From an uncultured Bryobacteraceae bacterium (GTDB taxonomy: Bacteria; Acidobacteriota; Terriglobia; Bryobacterales; Bryobacteraceae), in contig CAKZVG010000632.1 of the NCBI GenBank assembly GCA_937921835.1, positions 1 through 7,098 of the forward strand: a stretch of 7,098 nt of DNA, in the 5' to 3' direction. This document shows positions 1-5,157 of the stretch, one piece after another (positions within the stretch are counted from its first letter, which is position 1; each line of letters starts with the position of its first letter). Under the pieces are notes generated by a model. The model did no database searches. It had not been told where the DNA came from and saw only the letters and a program-made list of their open reading frames with translations. Made by a program: the position numbers and the translations under genes.

Positions 1-1123
1 CGTTCACCAGGTCGACGAAGTAGGGGGCGTCGGAGGACTGCGCCGAGCCCCGCGCCAGCACCAGCGGCGCCTTGACGGCTGCGGCGTACTCGCGATCGCT
101 GATGTAGCCGTTCTCGCGCATCAGCGAGAGAACGATATTGCGCCGCGCAGTGGCGCGTTCCGGCCAGCGGTAGGGATTGGCGAAGCTGGGCTGCTGCACC
201 AGTCCGGCGAGCGTGGCCGCCTCGGGCAGCGTCAACTCGCGGATGTCCTTGCCGAAGTAGGCCTGCGCGCCCTCGCCGAAACCGCGGATGGCGAAGCTGC
301 CCCGGCGGCCGAGGTCGATGGTGTTGGCGTAATACTCGAAGATCTGCTCCTTGGTGAGCTTCTGCTCCAGGTGCAGCGTCACCATCGTCTCGGCCAGCTT
401 CCGGCTCCAGGTGCGGTCCAGGCTCAGCCACAGGCTGCGCGCCAGTTGCATGGTAAGCGTCGAGGCGCCTTGCGCGTTGCGGCGTTCCTTGATGTCGACG
501 TAGGCGGACTTGAGGATGCGCAGCGGGTCGAAGCCGGCGTGCTGGAAGAAGCGCTTGTCCTCGGCCGAGATTACCGCCTGCACCAGCACCTTGGGGATGT
601 CGCTGAACTGCACCAGGCGGCGCTTCTCACGCTTGCGGTCGAAGAGATTGGTGATCAATTCGGGTTCGAGCAGATACTGCGTGCGCTCGGTGTTGTCGCG
701 CAGGGAGATGATCTGAGCGACGCGGCCTTCGGAGAAGCGGATCACGCCCGCCTCCTGGTCGAAATAGGAATCCGCGCCGGGAAAGATCTCCACCGTGCCG
801 GGACGCAGATGGTACCAGCCCATCCGGTTGGTGCGCGATTCGCCGTAACCGCAGCGGCGCAGGTGCGCCACGATCTCCTCGCTGGCCACCTCGTCACCCA
901 CCCGCACCACGTTCGGCGCCGCGAACAGCATCGAGGTGTTCGGGAACGGACCGGCGGCGAGTTTCTCGTCCACCATCCGGGCATACTTCACGTAATAGAA
1001 AATAAAGGCGCTCAGCCCCAGAAGAACGGCCGCCGTGGCGAGCGACAGCAGGACCTTGCCGGCTGGATGCAACAGCATTCTCAGCAGCAGCGTCCTGCGG
1101 CGGACTGGAACACGTGCGGACAC
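1..1123 (-). CDS. Class A penicillin-binding protein, PBP1b-like (3' end outside window)
   Basis: Bifunctional peptidoglycan synthase; 374 N-terminal residues are present. A short basic tail (several Arg in residues 4-15) precedes one membrane anchor at about 24-44, so the enzyme faces the periplasm. Residues about 57-170 resemble the UB2H-like domain of PBP1b proteins. The glycosyltransferase family 51 domain follows. It has EDKRFFQHAGFD with the expected catalytic Glu at 188, GASTLTMQLARS at 219-230, RKLAE at 241-245 with the second conserved Glu, KEQIFEYYANTIDLG at 258-272, and a YFGK...LTLPEAATLAGL block after that. The C-terminal transpeptidase domain lies beyond the left edge. I chose GTG at 1123 because GGAGG (1136-1140) lies 12 bases upstream and the start supplies a basic tail before the anchor. 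ATG at 1078 and the ATGs at 1171 and 1174 are in-frame alternatives. The GT51 assignment is secure. PBP1b-like rather than PBP1a-like rests on the N-terminal domain only. Confidence 0.93.
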   Translation of the reverse strand, partial: MSARVPVRRRTLLLRMLLHPAGKVLLSLATAAVLLGLSAFIFYYVKYARMVDEKLAAGPFPNTSMLFAAPNVVRVGDEVASEEIVAHLRRCGYGESRTNRMGWYHLRPGTVEIFPGADSYFDQEAGVIRFSEGRVAQIISLRDNTERTQYLLEPELITNLFDRKREKRRLVQFSDIPKVLVQAVISAEDKRFFQHAGFDPLRILKSAYVDIKERRNAQGASTLTMQLARSLWLSLDRTWSRKLAETMVTLHLEQKLTKEQIFEYYANTIDLGRRGSFAIRGFGEGAQAYFGKDIRELTLPEAATLAGLVQQPSFANPYRWPERATARRNIVLSLMRENGYISDREYAAAVKAPLVLARGSAQSSDAPYFVDLVN

Positions 1124-1135
1124 GACTGTGATTAA

Positions 1136-1140
1136 CCTCC
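1136..1140 (-). promoter_or_regulatory. Ribosome binding site deciding the PBP start
   Basis: GGAGG on the minus strand lies 12 bases before GTG 1123. The spacing is slightly long but usable. Neither ATG 1078 nor ATG 1171 has a comparably strong Shine-Dalgarno sequence, which is why GTG is preferred. Confidence 0.5.
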
Positions 1141-1263
1141 GGGAACCGCCAATGGCTCGGGCGGATCCCATCATTTCATTCTCGCACGCTGCCAGCCGGG
1201 CCGAAGCCCCAGCGCCGGGGGCGCGGCGGGGGAACAAATCCGGCGCCCCTCTCGTCTCCTGTT

Positions 1264-1267
1264 AGGA
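1264..1267 (+). promoter_or_regulatory. Ribosome binding site of first permease gene
   Basis: AGGA lies four bases before ATG 1272. This is a short but plausible spacing, and it supports 1272 as the start. The membrane segment then begins at about residue 24, the same place as in the downstream paralog. Confidence 0.45.
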
Positions 1268-2291
1268 CACCATGACCGGAAACGCGTCTTTCTACGAGGC
1301 GGTGACGGTGGCGGCCGGATCGCTGCGCGCAAGCAAGCTGCGCAGCTTCCTGACGCTGCTCGGCATCATTCTGGCCACCGCCACGCTGATCGCCGTGATG
1401 AGCATCATCCACGGGATGGACGTCTACATCGCCACGCAGGTCTCCGACATGGGGGCCGACGGGTTCCGCATCCGCCGCGTGGTGATGATGGGTGAGCGGG
1501 ACATGAAGAAGTACCTCCAGCTTCAGAAGCGCAACCCGGAGATGAACCGCGAGGAGTACGAATTCCTCAAGGCCAACGCCAAGCTGGTGCGCGAGATCGG
1601 CATGGAGGGTTTCTGGGGCGCCACCGTCAAGCGTGGCGCGCAGACGCTCGAAGACGTGCAGGTGTCGGGCGTCACGCCCAATATGGCGGTGATCAACAAT
1701 ATCCAGGTGGCCTCCGGGCGCTACATTTCCGACAGCGATGTGGCGCGCAACCGCTACGCGGTATTCATCGGCAGCGAGATCAAGGAGAAGTTTTTCCCCT
1801 CCGTGGACGCGGCCGGCAAGACGCTGGACGTGCGCGGCGTCCCGTTCGAAGTGGTCGGCGTGGCCAAACCGCTGGGTTCGGTGTTCGGGCAGTCGCGGGA
1901 TGAATTCATCACCATCCCAATCACAACGTACTTCAAGATGTTCAACTCGCGCCGCGGTCTGGGCTACAACGCCCTGGCGCTCGACCGGGCTCACCTCGAA
2001 CAGGCGCAGGACGAAATCCGCTCCCTATTGCGCGCCTACCGGCGCCTGCGCCCCGGGCAGGATGACAATTTCGGGATGTTCAGCTCGGATTCGCTGGTGA
2101 ATCTGTGGGACCGCATCACGGGGGCGATCGCCGCCACCGCCGTGGCCGTCGTGTCGGTCTTTATGGTGGTGGGCGGGGTGGTGATCATGAATATCATGCT
2201 GGCGGTGGTCACCGAGCGAACGCATGAAATCGGAATCCGCAAGGCCGTGGGAGCGCGCCAGGCCGACATCATGAACCAGTTTCTGGTGGAA

Positions 2292-2294
2292 TAG
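2292..2294 (+). other. Single in-frame amber codon inside permease gene
   Basis: TAG follows the codons for NQFLVE. The next codons encode A-M-L-A-G-A-G-G, which align with the A-A-L-T-F-L-G-G of the downstream paralog without any gap. No insertion or deletion is involved. One base change from TCG, CAG, GAG, AAG, TTG or TGG would create it; TCG (Ser) or an ancestor of it fits the family best. Confidence 0.9.
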
Positions 2295-2297
2295 GCC

Positions 2298-2513
2298 ATG
2301 CTTGCCGGCGCGGGCGGATTTCTCGGCGTGGTGATCGCCTGGGGAGTGGGATTGCTGGTGCGGACCTTGTTCTCGGCGCCGATGGCCATGCCGGCCAGCG
2401 CGGTGGCGGTTGGTGTGGGCTTGTCGGTGGCGGTCGGGCTGTTCTTCGGCATTTATCCCGCGCGGCGCGCCGCCAGGCTCGATCCGATCGAAGCGCTGAG
2501 GTACGAGAAATGA
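2298..2513 (+). CDS. Possible separately translated C-terminal permease fragment (TM3-TM4)
   Basis: ATG 2298 lies three bases after the amber stop, in the same frame. GGTGGA (2285-2290) sits seven bases upstream as a possible Shine-Dalgarno sequence. Ribosomes ending at 2294 could therefore restart here and make 71 residues holding TM3, TM4 and the conserved tail [11 protein letters not shown]. In an intact relative this Met is simply an internal residue. Whether the fragment is made, and whether it can pair with the 340-residue N-terminal part, cannot be told from sequence. It is listed separately because a reader treating the gene as broken should know the second piece is translatable. Confidence 0.3.
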   Translation: MLAGAGGFLGVVIAWGVGLLVRTLFSAPMAMPASAVAVGVGLSVAVGLFFGIYPARRAARLDPIEALRYEK

Positions 2514-3748
2514 TCCGGGCGTCGCTGGTTTCCGGGATTCGCATCGCGTTCGACAACATCCGGGCCGCGAAGATGCGCTCCTTCCTCACCGTGCTGGGGG
2601 TGATCATCGGCACCGGCGCCATCATCGGCGTGGGCTCGATCCTCACCGGGCTGGACGGCTCGATTTCGGAAGCCATTCGCAGTTTCGGCGCGAACACGCT
2701 GATCGTGTTGAAATTCCCGGGCGGATTCCGCACCCGCAATCTGACGCCGGAGGAATGGAGACGCAAGCCGCTGACGCTCGAGCAGGCGCGCGCCATCGCC
2801 GAGCGCTGTCCTTCGGTGGAACACGTCAGCCCGTACCTGTTCCCCGAAAGCCGCTTCGCGCTGCGCGCCCGCTACAAGGGAAACGAGGTGTACCAGCTTC
2901 AAATGGGCGGCACCGAGGAGGCCTACGCCTCCAACGGGGTCGAGATGAAGTACGGCCGCTTCCTGTCGGCGGCGGACAATTACCGCCGCGCCCCGGTGGT
3001 GGTGATCGGCGAGCAGGTCGCCAACGGGCTGTTTCCGGAGACGGATCCAACCGGCAAGTGGATCGAGGTCGCCGGGCGGCAGTTCGAGATCATCGGCGTC
3101 ATGAAGCCGCCCGCGGCGTCTTTCCCGGGCCAGGAGGACCGCCGCGTGCTGCTGCCCTACTTCACGATGAAGAAGATGTTCCCCGCCGCGCGCGAGAACA
3201 TGCTGGTGGTGATCGCGCGCGAAGGCAGGCTGGCCCAGGCGATCGATGAAGTGACCGCCGTTCTGCGCCAGGAGCGCCGGGTGCCGCATAGCGCGCCCGA
3301 CAACTTCTGGATCTCCACCGCCGAGCAGATGATCGAGGAGTTCCGCAAGGTGACCTCGACGGTGGCGCTGGTGATGATCGCGCTCAGCTCGATCGGTCTG
3401 CTGGTGGGCGGCATCGGCGTGATGAACATCATGCTGGTCTCGGTGACCGAGCGCACCAAGGAGATCGGGGTCCGCAAGGCGGTGGGCGCGCGGCAGTTTG
3501 ACATCATCGTGCAGTTCCTGACCGAGGCCGCCGCGCTCACCTTCCTGGGCGGGTTGTTCGGCATGCTGTTCGGCTGGGCGGTCTCGATCGCCGCGCGCCT
3601 CGTCTTCCCGTCGCTGCCCACCTCGGTGCCTCTGTGGGCCGCCGCGGCGGGCATCGCGGTTTCAGTGGGCGTGGGGCTCTTCTTCGGCATCTGGCCCGCG
3701 AGCAAGGCCGCGCGCCTGGATCCGGTGGTCGCGCTGCGCTACGAGTAG
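2510..3748 (+). CDS. MacB/FtsX-type ABC transporter permease, second tandem copy
   Basis: This intact 412-residue permease is paralogous to the gene before it. TM1 is at about 25-47, followed by a MacB-type periplasmic domain (about 50-280) that includes the block [22 protein letters not shown]2 is at about 282-309. The superfamily signature [20 protein letters not shown] and then [13 protein letters not shown] form the cytoplasmic coupling loop that would contact the ATPase. TM3 (about 340-362), TM4 (about 375-394) and [10 protein letters not shown] close the protein. There is no ATP-binding domain, so it needs a partner ATPase encoded elsewhere. The start overlaps the previous stop as ATGA, with GAGG (2498-2501) eight bases upstream, so the pair is surely co-transcribed and probably translationally coupled. 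Family members dimerise, so the two paralogs may form a heterodimer or separate homodimers. The transported substrate cannot be inferred; MacB relatives export macrolides, peptides or lipoproteins. Confidence 0.93.
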   Translation: MIRASLVSGIRIAFDNIRAAKMRSFLTVLGVIIGTGAIIGVGSILTGLDGSISEAIRSFGANTLIVLKFPGGFRTRNLTPEEWRRKPLTLEQARAIAERCPSVEHVSPYLFPESRFALRARYKGNEVYQLQMGGTEEAYASNGVEMKYGRFLSAADNYRRAPVVVIGEQVANGLFPETDPTGKWIEVAGRQFEIIGVMKPPAASFPGQEDRRVLLPYFTMKKMFPAARENMLVVIAREGRLAQAIDEVTAVLRQERRVPHSAPDNFWISTAEQMIEEFRKVTSTVALVMIALSSIGLLVGGIGVMNIMLVSVTERTKEIGVRKAVGARQFDIIVQFLTEAAALTFLGGLFGMLFGWAVSIAARLVFPSLPTSVPLWAAAAGIAVSVGVGLFFGIWPASKAARLDPVVALRYE

Positions 3749-3785
3749 CCGCGGGTGGTGCGTCCGGGCGCCCGGCTTCAGTGCC

Positions 3786-5138
3786 CTACGTGGCTTCCTC
3801 GAGCTTTACGTCGCGCGGGAGGCGGCGGGTGCGGGCGGCGATGGCGGCGACGCGGCCGGCGGCTTCTCCCATGGGGACGGCGTGGCCGGTCATGCGGTAG
3901 CTGGCGTGGGCGAAGAAGTCGCCGCTGATGCAGCGGCCGGCCATCATGAGATTGTCGACGTCGCGGGCGATGAGCGAGCGTAGCGGAACGTCGTAGGGGC
4001 GGGCCCGCACGCCGCCGTCGGTGGTTCGCTTGTGGGTCTCCGGCGTGATGGAGTGGATATCCACCGCCACGTTGACGCGGCAGACGGCGTCCGGGAAACG
4101 CGCGCCGCGCTTGAGATCCTCGGCCGTCAGGGTATAGAGGCCATGAATGCGGCGGCCTTCCCGCACCCCGATCTGCGCGCCGGTGGCAACCAGGCGGACG
4201 CCCTTCCACACGCCGCCGAGCTTGCGGAGCGAATCGACGGCGCGATTCACCTCCGCGCGCGCGTGGACCGTGGCCTCGGTGATTTGTCCCGCGTCCATGG
4301 CCGACTTGGCGTATTCATGGTTGACCATGAACGCGATGAGATCGTCGCGAATCGGGAACAGCGCGGGTCCGGTGTAGGAGGGGTCGAAACCCGCCTTGCG
4401 CAGCTCGGCGACGATGTTCTTCTTCGACTCGTCCGAGGAGACGCCCTTTCCGTAACTCGACTTGCCGTCGCCGCGCATCAACCGGCGGGCGTGCAGTTCC
4501 TTGTAGCTCACACCCATCAGAATGGCCATGAGCGTCATCGGTTGCGCGCGGCCGGCCTCGGGATCGCCGTAGTCGAACTTGCAGCCGGAGAGCGCGCCGA
4601 GGTCGCCGTCGCCCGTGGTATCGACGAATACCGGCGCTTGCCACGCCTGCCGCCCGGACTTATTCTCGGTCAGCACGGTGGTGATGCGGGCGCCGTCCTT
4701 GCCCGCCGCCACGACGCGGGTGTGATAGAGGAACTTGACGCCCGCCTCCTGGCACATCTGCTCAAGCAGCAGTTTCATGGCCTCGGCATCGTAGCGCGCC
4801 GAATCGATCTGTGCCCCGGTGGCCTTCAGGCGGCGGAGGATTTCGGCCATGATGCCGCCCTTGTCGAAGCCGTCGATAATGTTGCTGAGCAGCCCCGCCG
4901 TCCAGATGCCGCCCAGGCAGCCGTGAACCTCAAGCAGCAGCGTCCGCGCGCCGGTGCGCGCCGAGCTGATGGCGGCCGCGATCCCCGCTGGACCCGCCCC
5001 GCAGACAATCACATCGGCGCTTCCCGCGATCGGGATATCGCGGGCCGGCTCGCGGTAAACCCGCTCCGGCGCGGCGCGCGCGCCCGGCGCGGCTGCGGCG
5101 CCCAGAGTGCTGTTACGAAGAAAGCTGCGGCGGTTCAT
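3786..5138 (-). CDS. FAD-dependent oxidoreductase with twin-arginine N-terminus
   Basis: This 450-residue flavoprotein resembles the FAD_oxidored (Pfam PF12831) family. The N-terminus NRRSFLRN (residues 2-9) matches a Tat twin-arginine motif, followed by a short Ala-rich stretch and a possible cleavage site near ARA-AP (about 20-24). The hydrophobic part is weak, so export is likely but not certain. The Rossmann motif GAGPAG is at 47-52, with Glu70 as the expected ribose-binding acid. ATG-like VDTTGDGDL is at 172-180, QIGVREGRRI at 322-331 and PYDVPLRSL at 381-389. The C-terminal FAD-contact block AGRCISGDFFAHASYRMTG (400-418) is followed by GEAAGRVAAIA. The protein looks complete and undamaged. 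The start at 5138 is supported by GAGGAG (5144-5149) five bases upstream. It lies 19 bases after the TonB-dependent receptor stop on the same strand and is probably the second gene of that operon. The substrate is unknown; such enzymes often oxidise small organic compounds. Confidence 0.9.
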   Translation of the reverse strand: MNRRSFLRNSTLGAAAAPGARAAPERVYREPARDIPIAGSADVIVCGAGPAGIAAAISSARTGARTLLLEVHGCLGGIWTAGLLSNIIDGFDKGGIMAEILRRLKATGAQIDSARYDAEAMKLLLEQMCQEAGVKFLYHTRVVAAGKDGARITTVLTENKSGRQAWQAPVFVDTTGDGDLGALSGCKFDYGDPEAGRAQPMTLMAILMGVSYKELHARRLMRGDGKSSYGKGVSSDESKKNIVAELRKAGFDPSYTGPALFPIRDDLIAFMVNHEYAKSAMDAGQITEATVHARAEVNRAVDSLRKLGGVWKGVRLVATGAQIGVREGRRIHGLYTLTAEDLKRGARFPDAVCRVNVAVDIHSITPETHKRTTDGGVRARPYDVPLRSLIARDVDNLMMAGRCISGDFFAHASYRMTGHAVPMGEAAGRVAAIAARTRRLPRDVKLEEAT

Positions 5139-5143
5139 GGTGA

Positions 5144-5149
5144 CTCCTC
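5144..5149 (-). promoter_or_regulatory. Ribosome binding site of FAD oxidoreductase gene
   Basis: GAGGAG on the minus strand lies five bases before ATG 5138 and nine bases after the stop of the upstream receptor gene. This fits translation of both genes from one mRNA and fixes the oxidoreductase start, which gives the twin-arginine motif. Confidence 0.8.
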
Positions 5150-5157
5150 AAACGAAA

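Larger units (their letters stand above)
1124..1271. promoter_or_regulatory. Divergent intergenic region between PBP and permease genes
   Basis: These 148 bases separate two divergently oriented genes and must hold promoters for both, unless they lie in coding sequence. I could not pick convincing -35/-10 pairs on either strand. The half next to the permease is very GC-rich and can form competing hairpins: GCGCC (1212-1216) with GGCGC (1220-1224), GCGCCGG (1212-1218) with CCGGCGC (1240-1246), or GGGGCGC (1218-1224) with GCGCCCC (1243-1249). These would fall in the leader of the permease mRNA if transcription starts upstream of 1212. No operator is recognisable. Confidence 0.45.
1272..2513 (+). 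pseudogene. MacB/FtsX-type ABC transporter permease interrupted by in-frame amber stop
   Basis: This is a membrane permease of the MacB/LolC/FtsX superfamily, whose members work with a separate or fused ATPase to move substrates from the inner membrane or periplasm outward. The frame has 414 codons, giving 413 residues if codon 341 were sense, against 412 in the next gene. TM1 is at about 26-45, followed by a MacB-type periplasmic domain (about 50-280) and TM2 (about 286-308). The conserved cytoplasmic loop MNIMLAVVTERTHEIGIRKA comes next, then TM3 (about 343-363), TM4 (about 376-394) and the terminal [16 protein letters not shown]. Codon 341 is TAG (2292-2294), at the start of TM3. The paralog has Ala (residue 340) there, and relatives often have Ala or Ser. 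The frame beyond is intact and conserved, so the stop is recent, a sequencing error, or bypassed. The plain products are 340 residues (1272-2294) and perhaps 71 residues (2298-2513). Its end overlaps the next start by ATGA, which indicates an operon. Confidence 0.88.

Noticed and set aside
371..1135. 254-codon plus-strand open frame
   Set aside because: It lies antisense to the PBP gene, whose GT51 motifs are unambiguous. The translation has low-complexity Arg/Ala/His/Gln composition typical of GC-rich shadow frames.
1176..1994. 272-codon minus-strand open frame
   Set aside because: It is antisense to the first permease, rich in His, Asp, Arg and Val, with no recognisable motif. It is a mirror of the coding strand's codon pattern.
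2260..2300. Frameshift as the cause of the permease break
   Set aside because: Both parts are in the same frame and align to the paralog without a gap. Only a substitution to TAG is needed.
2453..3289. 278-codon minus-strand open frame
   Set aside because: It is antisense to the second permease, with shadow-frame composition and no domain.
3764..3775. CCGGGCGCCCGG palindrome in the convergent gap as a terminator
   Set aside because: The stem would be only about four base pairs once a loop is left, and no T-run follows on either strand. It is well placed between convergent genes but too weak to call.
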